From contig JAPFFF010000007.1 in assembly GCA_039105265.1 (NCBI GenBank), forward strand, positions 4,340,001 to 4,404,000: a stretch of 64,000 bases of DNA, given 5' to 3'. Below, one piece after another: positions 31,260 through 42,504 of this stretch (the first letter of the stretch is position 1; every line of letters begins with the position of its first letter). A program made the position numbers and the translations under genes. The DNA is from Tritrichomonas musculus. Lineage: Eukaryota > Parabasalia > Tritrichomonadida > Tritrichomonadidae. The notes below the pieces were generated by a model, which saw nothing but the letters and a program-made list of their open reading frames with translations, did no database searches and was not told the DNA's origin.

Positions 31260-31738
31260 TTGTCTTTCTTATATACGTTATATTAAATTTCTATTAAATT
31301 TAAACTTGTTAAAGGATTTTGATATCAATGACATCGATATTAATATAATTTGGAAACTTTTTATAGAAGAATTGTATTAAATTTTGTTATTTCAGTGATT
31401 TAACATGATGGATATTTATTAAAATTTAGAGTGATAATATAAAAATTGTTAATTATTAGAATATTGTTTTTGATTTAAAAAAAAACTTATCATTTGTTCA
31501 TTCAATGAAAAATATTGATGTATATGGTGTATTGACACGATTTAACGAAAAAGTCTGTATAATTATAACATTTGTTATTAAAATATAACCAATACTTCTT
31601 TTGCCAAATTATCAGAAAAAATTTAAGTGTTTTGTGTTTACTCGATATAAATTTGAAAGATTCATGTTATTATAATTTCTTTTTATAACAATAATTTGAA
31701 TAATAACTTAAAAAGTAGTGATGAATATTTGTTAAGAA
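31260..31738. other. Convergent intergenic region
   Basis: AT-rich spacer where two genes end facing each other. Nothing recognised. Confidence 0.5.
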
Positions 31739-32698
31739 TCAGTATTTCTTTGGAGATTGTTGCCTTCTTCTAGTTGATGAATTTGGAGATAAAGATTTTG
31801 AACTTGTTCTTTTCCAAGATCTAGTATATTCAATTTCTATTTCATTATCATCATCATTGGATCGGCCAAACGTTTGAGTTTCTTCTTCTCTCTTTTTTGG
31901 GCTGATTATATATACACTATGTTTTGGTGAAGCATTGACTCCTCGATTAGTAGTTTGATAGCAATTATCATCTATGATTTCAGCAACAACATCTTCATCT
32001 GGATCATTATAACTAAGGAATCGAGGGCTGTTTTCAATTCTTTGAGCAAGTAAAGATTTTGTTTGAGTTTGAATTTCTGGAGGTGGTGATATTTCTGTGC
32101 CACGTGATTGCCTGCTTGGTTGTGATCTTGATAATGGTGAATACACTCTGTTTGGTATAGGTGATGTTGATCTTTTTGATGTAGATGTGGATTTTTCGTA
32201 ATATCTTTTTTGTGGTGGTGTTTGTGTTGATTTTTCGGTTGGGGATAAAATTGTTTGAGTAGCTCTTTCGGAAACATTAGATTTAGGGCTATTTCTAGCT
32301 CTATTTATGAGAACTCGAAGAGCTTTATCGGCATTTATTTCACTGCTAAATTCACTTGATGAATCATATTCATTTTCAACATCACGTTGAGCAATGTATT
32401 CATTATAGTCAGCCTCATCGTAGCTTGCAAGAAGAGATGATAAGTATCTTGTATATTGGTTTAAAGTACCAATCCAAGCTTCAATTTCATCCCTTGTTGG
32501 TGAAGATCCAGGCGGTCCTAATGTTGGATTAAACTTATTTGCCTCATTTAATGTGCGGCAGCAAAGCTGGTTTGACATTTTTTTCAAGAATAATTTTCGG
32601 CTTGCAATATCAACTCCAGACTGTGAAAGTATTGAGAGTGTATCATATAGCTCATTTGCACCGTTGTTTGAGGTTGAATAAGTTCGGGATTTGCTCAT
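31739..32698 (-). CDS. Ser/Pro-rich protein with four TQT motifs
   Basis: A 319-residue protein. Residues 13-110 are helical and may fold (ELYDTLSILSQSGVDIASRK...; RDEIEAWIGTLNQYTRYLSSLL). The rest is disordered, rich in Ser, Thr, Pro and Arg, with several SP sites. It contains TQT at 147-149, 158-160, 211-213 and 274-276, each in an xxxTQTxx context (ERATQTIL, EKSTQTPP, EIQTQTKS, EEETQTFG). TQT is the core of the dynein light chain LC8 (DYNLL) binding motif, so a multivalent LC8 scaffold is plausible. This is an inference, since the motif is short. Upstream TTCACAATATG supplies an initiator-like TCACAATA. Family not recognised. Confidence 0.8.
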   Translation of the reverse strand: MSKSRTYSTSNNGANELYDTLSILSQSGVDIASRKLFLKKMSNQLCCRTLNEANKFNPTLGPPGSSPTRDEIEAWIGTLNQYTRYLSSLLASYDEADYNEYIAQRDVENEYDSSSEFSSEINADKALRVLINRARNSPKSNVSERATQTILSPTEKSTQTPPQKRYYEKSTSTSKRSTSPIPNRVYSPLSRSQPSRQSRGTEISPPPEIQTQTKSLLAQRIENSPRFLSYNDPDEDVVAEIIDDNCYQTTNRGVNASPKHSVYIISPKKREEETQTFGRSNDDDNEIEIEYTRSWKRTSSKSLSPNSSTRRRQQSPKKY

Positions 32699-33150
32699 AT
32701 TGTGAATAAAAAAATACTCTTCACAAATTTCACATCAGAAATTCAATTTAAATAATAAAGCAGATAAGCTTTTTCTGTGCTTTCATGTATCATTACAAAA
32801 CTCACAAATAAACGGCTTCTTTCTGATAAAATAAAATTTCAAAATCAAACAAAAAGTTCATTATCTTTGAAATTTTTCAAAATTCTTTCCGTTTTTTTTT
32901 TTTTTGTAAGTTTTTGCATTATTCATAACAAATGAATAGTATAAATAGTTTACCAAAATTTTTTAAGTTGTTTAACTAATTCAAAAATAATGATAAAAAA
33001 CTATTTATTTCTATAATGTTAATTATAATGATTATCAACAATAAAAAGTTAAATTGGTGCCCAAAAAGAAAATAAATGGCTGGTACTAAATAGTTGTAAA
33101 TATATCAGTATCTACATTTATTCAAACAAAAAAGGTATGATTAATTTCTA
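32699..33150. other. Intergenic, AT-rich
   Basis: Spacer between two minus-strand genes. Nothing recognised beyond homopolymer runs. Confidence 0.5.
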
Positions 33151-35403
33151 TTAAGGGGGAGAAGGAGTTTTATCAAAGAAAGACCCAATCATAAATGTTC
33201 CCTCTTTGGTTTTCTGTTTTATTTTCGAAGATTTTTGATTCCATTTGGGTGGATGATTAAATTTTTGTTCTTCTGATTCCCAGACCCTTTCAGGAAAATA
33301 ACTTTCAATTATTTTTTTCATTGTATTTACTTTCTTTTTTTCTTTTGCCGCTTTTTCACTTTTACCAATTTTTTTAGAAATAAAATTGGTTGTAACCAAA
33401 TATTTATCGTTTTCCAATATAGAATCGTCATAATCACTGCTTGATTTAAAAGGAGTTTCGTTTTCAGATTGACTAGACTCTTCTCTTATGTTTTGAAAAA
33501 AGCTATTGGTTTGTATATTGGAGATTTCATTATTTTCAAATTTTCTACTTTCATCTTTTATTTTAAATTTCTTTTGTGTCTGGTTATTTCCGTTATTAAA
33601 ATAGCTTTTTATAGAAAAATTTGTATTTTTTTTAAATATATCTTGGTTATTTAGTTTTGGTATATCTTCTTTATTTTGGAAATTGTTTAAAATAGTTTTG
33701 TGTTCACTTTCCTGGAAATATCTTTTTATTGGATACTCTTGAGTTTTTTCTTTTGGAATTTCATTATCATCATTATTAATTTGTATGTTTTGCTCTAAAA
33801 TTTCAATCTTCCCCTTTTGGCAAAATCTCTCTATTGAATATTTGAGTGAATCCTTATTGGTATCTTCGTAATTAATGGTGAGTTGATTAAGATTTTCGCT
33901 TTCAAATTGAAAATCAGAATCATTATTATCATCAATTATATTACTTCCTTCAAAGTATCTCTTAATAGAAAAATCAGGTTGATTGTTTCTCTCGGCTTTT
34001 TCATCAATATCATCTTTTTCAAAAATTTGTTTATCTTGCGCTAAAGATGATTCATTATTATTTACTTCTGAATTATTAATCCAATCACTTATTGCTTTTT
34101 GTATTTTTTCACCTTTATAAACTAAATTTGATACTCTCACACCAATTAATCTCAATTTATAATGCTTGGTACGGTGTTCATCCATGAGTATTTTCATTGC
34201 AGCTCCGTGTATATCAGATATTTTAGACGTATCTTGCTTAAATGTGATTTGTTGAGTGATATTCTGGAAATCATGAGTTTTAAATTTAACTGTTACTGTT
34301 TTACAGCGCATTGAATTTTTTTGTAATTTTAAAGCTAATTTCTCTGCCATTCTTTCAACTTTGTCAATCAATAAATCAATATCGTTTGTCGCTTCGAATG
34401 TTTCTTCTGTTGAAATTGACTTTCTTTCATCTTGATTAATTGCAAGATATTGAATTCCCAAGGCAGAAGAAAAAATAAACTTACAAAAAGATTGACTAAA
34501 TAAAAACCAAACTTCTTCACGTCGATCAAGAATATCCCCTATTTTAATAAAGTTTAATTCTTGCAATTTTCGTTCTGTGACTCCACCAACTCCAGGTATT
34601 TTACGAACAGGGAGAGAACGAATAAAATTAAGCATCTCATCTAGGTCTCGAGGAACCTCATAAACGCCATTTGGTTTGTTTATATCTGAAGCTATTTTTG
34701 CAAGTTGATTGGTTGGTCCAATTCCGATTGATATTGTTAATTTAGTTTTATTGAATACTTTTTCTTGAATTTCTTTAGCAACTTCAACTGCACTTTGTGA
34801 AGTTTTTTTAAGATATTCTGTTACATTCATCGATGCTTCATCCAAACCAAAAGAAATATAGTTTGGATCGTAATATGAAAATTCTGATTGAACCTTTTCA
34901 GAAAATTCTGGATATCTCCCACTGGGACTAACGATTCTAAGTTGAGGACACAATGACAATGCAATAAAAACAGCCATTCCTGATCTAACACCAAATTTTC
35001 TAGCTTCATATGAGGATGTTGAGATAACGCCATGTTTTATAGATCCTCCTACAGCAAATGGAATTCCTGCGAGTGAAGGGTCATTAATAACCTCAACAGA
35101 TGCAAAAAAGGCATCTAAATCAGCATGGAAAATTACTTGGTCTGTATTTCTTTTTTTTTCAAGTGATTTTATAAATGATTCAACTTGGATTTTAGCAAGA
35201 CTAAGATCTGATTTTTTTGCAAATTGAAGTTTTAATTTTAAATCATCAATTTGATGATCAATTTCTTTTGATCTTTCCTTCTGCTTTTGATAATATTTGG
35301 TATCTTTTGAAACTTCGGTAATTTTATGTGATATTTGATCTGGGTCAACATATCCTAATCCAGCTTTTACTTGATTAAATAATAAATTATGTGCAGGTTG
35401 CAT
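33151..35403 (-). CDS. DNA polymerase kappa (DinB-type Y-family translesion polymerase)
   Basis: A 750-residue enzyme. Residues 1-90 match the pol kappa N-clasp (HNLLFNQVKAGLGYVDPDQI). Catalytic residues are present: FHADLDAFFASVE with D95, and GLDEASMNVTEYL with D188-E189. The fingers/palm motif SSYEARKFGVRSGM, the helix-hairpin-helix IPGVGGVTERKLQ, and a little-finger region through about 425 all follow in order. It inserts nucleotides opposite damaged bases in the nucleus. Residues about 470-750 are disordered and carry at least six PIP-box-like motifs of form (F/Y)xIKxYF or MxxFF, including one at the extreme C-terminus (TFMIGSFFDK). Human pol kappa has only a few PIP/RIR elements and two UBZ fingers; no UBZ is seen here. 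Confidence 0.93.
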   Translation of the reverse strand: MQPAHNLLFNQVKAGLGYVDPDQISHKITEVSKDTKYYQKQKERSKEIDHQIDDLKLKLQFAKKSDLSLAKIQVESFIKSLEKKRNTDQVIFHADLDAFFASVEVINDPSLAGIPFAVGGSIKHGVISTSSYEARKFGVRSGMAVFIALSLCPQLRIVSPSGRYPEFSEKVQSEFSYYDPNYISFGLDEASMNVTEYLKKTSQSAVEVAKEIQEKVFNKTKLTISIGIGPTNQLAKIASDINKPNGVYEVPRDLDEMLNFIRSLPVRKIPGVGGVTERKLQELNFIKIGDILDRREEVWFLFSQSFCKFIFSSALGIQYLAINQDERKSISTEETFEATNDIDLLIDKVERMAEKLALKLQKNSMRCKTVTVKFKTHDFQNITQQITFKQDTSKISDIHGAAMKILMDEHRTKHYKLRLIGVRVSNLVYKGEKIQKAISDWINNSEVNNNESSLAQDKQIFEKDDIDEKAERNNQPDFSIKRYFEGSNIIDDNNDSDFQFESENLNQLTINYEDTNKDSLKYSIERFCQKGKIEILEQNIQINNDDNEIPKEKTQEYPIKRYFQESEHKTILNNFQNKEDIPKLNNQDIFKKNTNFSIKSYFNNGNNQTQKKFKIKDESRKFENNEISNIQTNSFFQNIREESSQSENETPFKSSSDYDDSILENDKYLVTTNFISKKIGKSEKAAKEKKKVNTMKKIIESYFPERVWESEEQKFNHPPKWNQKSSKIKQKTKEGTFMIGSFFDKTPSPP

Positions 35404-35408
35404 AATGA
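35401..35408 (-). promoter_or_regulatory. Initiator overlapping the start codon (TCATTATG)
   Basis: On the minus strand the ATG of the polymerase gene is the end of TCATTATG, a close match to the trichomonad Inr. A very short 5' untranslated region is implied. Confidence 0.55.
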
Positions 35409-37483
35409 AATATTTGTTCGTTTTAAGATTCTTGAAGAAAATTTTTCAACTTTTTGAATATGAGGAAGTATAAAGGGAAGTAGAAAAGGCGGGGTTTTTA
35501 ATTCATAATTCTTCCAATAGCAAGGATAAAAAAAATTTAAATTTGATTATATTTAGATTTACAAATGCAAAATTGATTCCATAATTTATTAATGTGCTTG
35601 TTATTTTCCAATTCTCAAGAATGGTAATTGATTCATTTTCTAACAATTATCATCTATAATAGGCAATCATTATTGTCATGATCATAATTTGGGTGAAACT
35701 GCTTTTGATGATAACGGTATTAATTAGGTCGAAGATTATACCGAATATCATATGAAAATAATAATTGTGAAAAAAAATATTTTTATAGTATCAATTAATA
35801 TTTATACATAAATTTGATAAGCAAATTCTATATTAAGAGTTAAAAATATAGTGATTTCCCCAAGATATTAATGATTGAAATAATTATATTTTCTTAGATA
35901 TACGATATTGAAAAAATTTTCTTACCACTCACAATAATCTCATACCAAAAACGTCGTTTCTTTTGAATTTTGTGAGCCATGTAAACTCTGTTTTTTAATC
36001 TTCACACCCACTCAATTTTATCTATTAATATCTTTAAGTATGACAATTATAGTTTTAATATTCTGATAAATATATACTAATATAATTACAAAATATAATA
36101 TTTTTAATATAATATTTTATAAAAATTATTTTTTAATATAGAAATTTGATTGTTTTGTTTTTTTACGTGTGAACATTAATATCGGCTACGGGCATCATTC
36201 AATTTTTCTATTATTACGTTTTTTTAATTCAAAATTTTCACTTTTTCTATATTTTATTTTTCCTTTCAAAACTCTATTAAGATTTTTGGTTATTAAAACT
36301 CATCAATGAGCATCATTACGCATTGATCAAAGCATTTTTTAACCTCATATGGCATATGGGAAAAGATTGCTTTATGATTTTAGATTTTTAGAATAGAGTA
36401 CAGAGAAAGGAGAAAACATACAAAAAAATAAATTTTTCTTTCTAAAAAAGTTGATAAAATAAAATTTTTATTCAATTTAATCAATTTTTGAATATTCGTA
36501 GAAAATTGAAGGGAGTGAAGATTAAAAAAAAGGGGATCCGAAATCGGCGGTTATGGAAAATCGAATTCTTCAATATAACTTATATTAATAAGAATACTAT
36601 TTAATATTTAATAAAATTTATTTGGTAAAAACATAATCGAATGTAGGGGTTTTGAGATATAAAAATCTTAAGAAAAAGTTTCTCATTTGAAAGCTTATTC
36701 GGTTGCATCAATTCAAATCATCTTCGCAAATTGAGAGGCTCTCTGCGAAAATACATTTATCTTTTTTAATTTTTTAAAAAACTGATTTTGGAACATTTTT
36801 ATAAATATAATTATAAATATATTAAGTTATATCTTAAAATTAAAAAATAAATATGAAAATTAATTGAAATATACATAATTAAAATTAAATAAAATTGAAT
36901 AATACTGTTCAAACAATATTTCATATTTAAAATATATATTTATCTTCAGATATATAGCACATAATAAAATATTTTTATATATAATAGATATATATTAAAG
37001 TATTCTATTTAATTATTAAAATGACTTAATGACTCTTTTCTTTTAAATAGATTCATATCCTTTTCTTCTTTTCTTTTGAAAAGTTTTTTTTCTCAAAAAT
37101 ATTTGTATGATCATTCAAATTCAAATTTAAATAATAAAATCATGATTTATGAAATAACTCTGCATTCATTTATTTTGAATTTTTAATATATGGTTTGATG
37201 CGAATAAATGATTAAAATTTTAATTGGTATAAAATTTTCATCATTCGTTAAAATCTTAAAAAATAAAATTTTATTTTTTCCTCAAAAATATATAACTTAA
37301 ATAATAATTTAATTAATATATTTAATTTATATATAATATGTATGAATTATTTTAACTTAAAATATTTTATTAAATAAAATACATTTTAAGATAAGCTTAT
37401 TTTAAATCAGAAAAAAATTGTGAAGGCCGTTCCCATTTATTAAAAAACTGAGTTTAAACTCAATAAAATAACCATTTGTTGAA
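35409..37483. other. Two-kilobase gene-free AT-rich stretch
   Basis: The longest gene-free host stretch in the window. It is strongly AT-rich with many short poly-A/T runs and TATA-like clusters around 36,780-37,400. No ORF above background, tRNA or other RNA gene seen. It ends where the pogo-like transposon begins. Confidence 0.6.
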
Positions 37484-37518
37484 GAACTTTAGAATCCCCT
37501 CAATTTAACCATAGAATC
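37484..37518 (+). repeat. Left terminal inverted repeat of the pogo-like transposon
   Basis: Matches the inverse of 61015-61048 with about five differences and one single-base gap. Confidence 0.65.
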
Positions 37519-37546
37519 TTATGAATCTTTTTGAATGAATTTTCTC

Positions 37547-37551
37547 AAAAT
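37547..37551. repeat. Left target-site duplication AAAAT of the palindromic element
   Basis: AAAAT here and at 58495-58499 flank the element whose ends read AGTAGTATATACGAGTCGG inward from both sides. Five bases match directly; a sixth does not. Confidence 0.7.
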
Positions 37552-37949
37552 AGTAGTATATACGAGTCGGTTTTCGCTGTGGGTCGCAGGTCTGGACTAA
37601 GAACGAACTCGTCATAAAAGAAAAAGAAAAGAAAAGAAAAAGAAAAGAAAAGAAAAAAGAAAAAAAGAAAAAAATATTCTTGTTCTCACTACTGCTCCCC
37701 ATCCATGAAACGGCACAGGTACCCCACCCCACAACCGCCCATCTATGAAACGGCACAGGTACCTGCCCCACTGCCCACTATCTATGAAACAGCACAGGTG
37801 CCCCACCCCACTGCCCTCCATCTACGAAACAGCTTAGGTACCCCGCCATCTATGAAACGGCACAGGTAGCACCCCGAGAATCTCGTACATACCACCATCT
37901 ACTTAATGGCACATGTACTCCACCACGAGGACCCTCTTAGAAAAGACCT
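37552..37949 (+). repeat. Outer end of left arm: purine tract and GC-rich minisatellite
   Basis: After the terminal sequence comes an A/G-only tract (AAAAG units, about 37617-37675). It is followed by five or six diverged copies of a unit near CCATCTATGAAACGGCACAG plus GTACCCCACCCCA. This is the most GC-rich DNA in the element. Its mirror is 58096-58494. Confidence 0.8.
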
Positions 37950-38815
37950 ACTAATACATCTATGCTAATACATCCATACTAATATATCCATACTAATACA
38001 TCTATGCTAATACATCCATACTAATATATCCATACTAATACATCTATACTAATACATCCATACTAATATATCCATACTAATACATCTATGCTAATACATC
38101 CATACTAATATATCCATACTAATACATCTATACTAATACATCCATACTAATATATCCATGCTAATACATCTATACTAATACATCTATACTAATACATCTA
38201 TACTAATACATCTATACTAATACATCTATACTAATACATCTATACTAATACATCTATACTAATACATCTATACTAATACATCTATACTAATACATCTATA
38301 CTAATACATCTATACTAATACATCTATACTAATACATCTATACTAATACATCTATACTAATACATCTATACTAATACATCTATACTAATACATCTATACT
38401 AATACATCTATACTAATACATCTATACTAATACATCTATACTAATACATCTATACTAATACATCTATACTAATACATCTATACTAATACATCTATACTAA
38501 TACATCTATACTAATACATCTATACTAATACATCTATACTAATACATCTATACTAATACATCTATACTAATACATCTATACTAATACATCTATACTAATA
38601 CATCTATACTAATACATCTATACTAATACATCTATACTAATACATCTATACTAATACATCTATACTAATACATCTATACTAATACATCTATACTAATACA
38701 TCTATACTAATACATCTATACTAATACATCTATACTAATACATCTATACTAATACATCTATACTAATACATCTATACTAATACATCTATACTAATACATC
38801 TATACTAATATATCC
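37950..38815 (+). repeat. 14-bp tandem array (TACTAATACATCTA), left arm
   Basis: About 62 units. The outer 15 vary (ATATCCA, ATGCTA), and the inner units are almost perfect. The right-arm copy is about 16 units shorter. Confidence 0.95.
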
Positions 38816-38899
38816 ACTTATAATACATTAAAAAAACACACTAACAAAAAATACAAACAACCTGTTTTCGTTTTAAATATGTTTTTTATTCGTTTGTAA

Positions 38900-41380
38900 A
38901 TGCAACCACTAACTACAAACTGCGATAGCCAAGAAGAACAAGGAACTTTCGAAACAATTCGCGAACTCGATTACAATATATTCGATAAAGAAGGTGTTAA
39001 GCTTCCTTTCTCTTACTTCTATACTAACTCCAAATCCGAAACATTGCTGCATAACATAACATATACATTAAACATTAACGATACAGCCAATATCGATTTT
39101 ACGCTTGGTGGAACAAACAATAAAGAGCTTAAACCATTATGTTCTAGATTCTGCGATAATATTATTATCCATTTTATTATACCCGAAGATATTATAAAGA
39201 ATAATAAAGCATTAAAGAATTATATTAAACGTAAGGGAACAAACGACCAACCAGAAGAGAATACACCAAAGTCCAAAGAAGACCGACAATTTAATAAAGT
39301 TCTTAAAGAAATTACGCCATTCCTTGCTAACAATACAGAAATTATTAGAGAGTTATTTAATAAATTCGATATACTAATTAATAAGACAAGCATAAAGCCG
39401 ACATCGTTTAAAGTCGATAAAGGAACCATTAAACAGTTTATTAAAATATCTCTGCAAGATGTTCCACTAGATAAGGTTCTTAATATTGTATGCAATAAAG
39501 AGAGAATTAAAGAGTTTAACGATAATGGTATATTTATAAACGATATCGAAATAATCCAAGACTTTAGCGGAACCATTAACAAGAAGGATGTTATAGATTA
39601 TTTATTAACGAAGCCAGACTTTAGAAAAGAAGGAGAGGAATCCATTAACAACAATACAACAGAAGAACCGATTAAAATAATTATAGATAATAATGCATCT
39701 GTCGGTTCCAATTGTTTAACATTTATAACGAATTCTTCTTTTGGTGCTGTTAGGTATAATTTTTATAATAAATTCGCGCAAGCAATAGAATCTCCAAATG
39801 TTCGAGGTAGTGTCGGAAACCATTACAGCCATTGGATAAATAACCAAGAACAGATATTAAAGGATAATATTAAGAAATCTCTCGATACAGGTATTTTAAG
39901 ATTAGAAATAACATATTATATCGATAACCAAGCGATAACAGAAGAATACATTAACAAACACCTCGATTATTTTGTTTATATATTACCTCCAAATCTTATA
40001 TTCTATAACAGTATATCCAAGCAATGGTCGCTATTACTTAATGCTATTAAATATAATCTTTGTGTTGTGGATTTGGATTATAACTTGGCTTTGTTCTCTT
40101 ACTCGATAAACAAGCTAACAAACAACATAAACGGCTTTTATATTAAGAACGTTAATACAAACAAGCTTTCGAACATACTTAAATTATATTCGTTTAATTA
40201 TCCAATTATTCTGGTATCATTTAAGCGAACTATCGAAGAAGGAAACGACAATTTGCTTATTAAACAACGAATATATACAAAAGAACTAATAAACACAATA
40301 AACAAATCGTTTGTATTAAACGAACTAATAACTTATATATCGAACGGAAATACTTACTTTACACCATTTATTACTAAAGATACAACCATTAAAGCCGAAG
40401 ATGTAGGTTTATTAGATTGCCCGATTTGTCGCTTACGATTACAACCAAAGAAGAACATAAACCAATTTACAACCTATAACATTCCTATAGTGTTTAAACC
40501 AATCGATAACATAAGCAAAATAACCAAACTGTTAAAGAAAGACAAAGAAGAGAATCTATTTAAAAATGCGAGAGAAGAATTAATAAACGAACTAATAAAA
40601 CAAAAAGAAGAAGAGTCTAACCAACAGATACAAGATACCACAAAAATAAAGAGTATGTTTATTAATTCGTTTAACGATACTCTTAATTCGAACAAACATA
40701 AATTAATCGAATTGGAGAACAAGACGCATTTATTTGTTTATGCTTTTAAATTTATATTTACTCGATATGGGAACAAGGCTTTATTATTATGCAGTAAACA
40801 AAACAATATTGGTAGCGAATCTAATTTATCTATTTACTGGTCGGTTAATTCTGTTTACGATTATTTACGAGAGAACATTAACAAATGGACAGAAATAGCG
40901 AATAACATTTATGGCTCTTCGTTAGGAATACCTATAATGGAGATAGAAAAGGAAGGTGTCTATTATAATGCTTCTCGTAATCTCCGTGCAAAAATAAATA
41001 TTGTTAACAGCACAACAACAAGAGACGAGATACATGTTAACCAACCTCTAGAGTATTACACGAACACAGCAATAGATAAAGAAGTACCGAACAATATTAA
41101 AGACGATAATATATTAACACATAACAGTTATCGTAAAGGAAAACACGAACCAATAGATAAACTTGTTAAAGAAGGGGATGCTATCGAAATTTTTAATACT
41201 TTCGAATATAAAGGAAGCTATTTAATTAGTTTTCGATTAGATGGCAAGGAATTAACAGCAAAGAGCACTAGATTCCTAGACGATATAATTAAAGACAAAG
41301 AAAGTGTTTTTAAAGTTGTTGTTGGTGCACTAAAGATGCACCCAATTAGTAGACGACATTGTTATTATTTTATTTCTTAA
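38900..41380 (+). CDS. 826-residue element protein, left-arm copy, unrecognised
   Basis: An intact frame beginning MQPLTTNCDSQEEQGTFE. The protein is rich in Asn, Ile, Lys and Thr, with no signal peptide or membrane helix. Residues about 1-110 look beta-rich (FSYFYTNSKSETLLHNITYT). A Lys/Glu-rich helical region lies at about 530-610. A CPICRL pair of cysteines (507 and 510) lies mid-protein without an obvious second zinc pair. The C-terminal 75 residues (VKEGDAIEIFNTF...) resemble a remnant at 42505-42749, and residues near 315-350 (PPNLIFYNSISKQWSLLL) resemble a remnant at 46678-46866, so the protein belongs to a small family inside this element. Codon choice (TCG, CGA, AAC, TCC) differs from host genes nearby. 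I recognise no catalytic motif and assign no function. Confidence 0.85.
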   Translation: MQPLTTNCDSQEEQGTFETIRELDYNIFDKEGVKLPFSYFYTNSKSETLLHNITYTLNINDTANIDFTLGGTNNKELKPLCSRFCDNIIIHFIIPEDIIKNNKALKNYIKRKGTNDQPEENTPKSKEDRQFNKVLKEITPFLANNTEIIRELFNKFDILINKTSIKPTSFKVDKGTIKQFIKISLQDVPLDKVLNIVCNKERIKEFNDNGIFINDIEIIQDFSGTINKKDVIDYLLTKPDFRKEGEESINNNTTEEPIKIIIDNNASVGSNCLTFITNSSFGAVRYNFYNKFAQAIESPNVRGSVGNHYSHWINNQEQILKDNIKKSLDTGILRLEITYYIDNQAITEEYINKHLDYFVYILPPNLIFYNSISKQWSLLLNAIKYNLCVVDLDYNLALFSYSINKLTNNINGFYIKNVNTNKLSNILKLYSFNYPIILVSFKRTIEEGNDNLLIKQRIYTKELINTINKSFVLNELITYISNGNTYFTPFITKDTTIKAEDVGLLDCPICRLRLQPKKNINQFTTYNIPIVFKPIDNISKITKLLKKDKEENLFKNAREELINELIKQKEEESNQQIQDTTKIKSMFINSFNDTLNSNKHKLIELENKTHLFVYAFKFIFTRYGNKALLLCSKQNNIGSESNLSIYWSVNSVYDYLRENINKWTEIANNIYGSSLGIPIMEIEKEGVYYNASRNLRAKINIVNSTTTRDEIHVNQPLEYYTNTAIDKEVPNNIKDDNILTHNSYRKGKHEPIDKLVKEGDAIEIFNTFEYKGSYLISFRLDGKELTAKSTRFLDDIIKDKESVFKVVVGALKMHPISRRHCYYFIS

Positions 41381-41392
41381 AGCAGGAAGCAG

Positions 41393-41510
41393 ACATAACC
41401 AAATATTATAACAATTAATTGCTACTTTTAAGATTTATACAATATTCTATTTTTGGAATCCACAAAGGAACAACATTATTAGAAACGCATAGAGTGACCC
41501 ATTTACATTA
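41393..41510 (+). repeat. Shared 120-bp module behind the 826-residue gene
   Basis: The stretch from ATAACCAAATATTATAAC through TTTTTGGAATCCACAAAGGA to AGAAACGCATAGAG recurs, diverged, at 43032-43160 beside the 85-residue ORF. Its core is also recognisable in diverged form near 46805-46862. The mirror copies are in the right arm. Confidence 0.75.
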
Positions 41511-41869
41511 TCCAGGTGGCAAATTCTACCATCTCTAAAACGCGACCATATAAAGCAACATTTTTGCTGTTTAGAGGTTTTATAGTATATCCATTAATAT
41601 ATCCAACAATATATCCAACAATATATCCACCAATACAATCCAATAGTATATCTATTAATACATCCACTATTATATCCACTTATGGAACACCCAACAATAT
41701 ATCCACTAATACATCCACTTATAATATATCCATGCGAGCTATATTACATAAAGATATAGAGGTATCTAACTAGACAGGTATCTAACAAAGCATAGAGGTA
41801 TCGTATAAAACCAATAGGTATCGCACAAAACCATATACTCTATATACTACTAACTATATACCAACTACA

Positions 41870-42430
41870 TACTAACTATATACTACTACTAACTATATAC
41901 TACTACTAACTATATACTACTACTAACTATATACTACTACTAACTATATACTACTACTAACTATATACTACTACTAACTATATACTACTACTAACTATAT
42001 ACTACTACTAACTATATACTACTACTAACTACTACTACTACTACTAACTACTATACTACTACTAACTATATACTACTACTAACTATATACTACTACTAAC
42101 TATATACTACTACTAACTATATACTACTACTAACTATATACTACTACTATACTACTACTACTACTAACTATATACTACTACTAACTATATACTACTACTA
42201 ACTATATACTACTACTAACTATATACTACTACTAACTATATACTACTACTAACTATATACTACTACTAACTATATACTACTACTAACTATATACTACTAC
42301 TAACTATATACTACTACTAACTATATACTACTACTAACTATATACTACTACTAACTATATACTACTACTAACTATATACTACTACTAACTATATACTACT
42401 ACTAACTATATACTACTACTAACTATATAC
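41870..42430 (+). repeat. 17-bp tandem array (TATATACTACTACTAAC), left arm
   Basis: About 32 units, a few irregular (near 42030-42055 and 42145-42165). The right-arm copy at 53740-54400 is more regular and about 99 bp longer. Confidence 0.95.
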
Positions 42431-42504
42431 TACCTACATACTAATTACATATTAACAATATACAAGTTATATACCTTATATACAAACTATATGCAAAAAG
42501 ATAG

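Noticed and set aside
37950-38815. CRISPR-like array
   Set aside because: The repeats are head-to-tail without unique spacers, and the organism is a eukaryote. These are satellite arrays.
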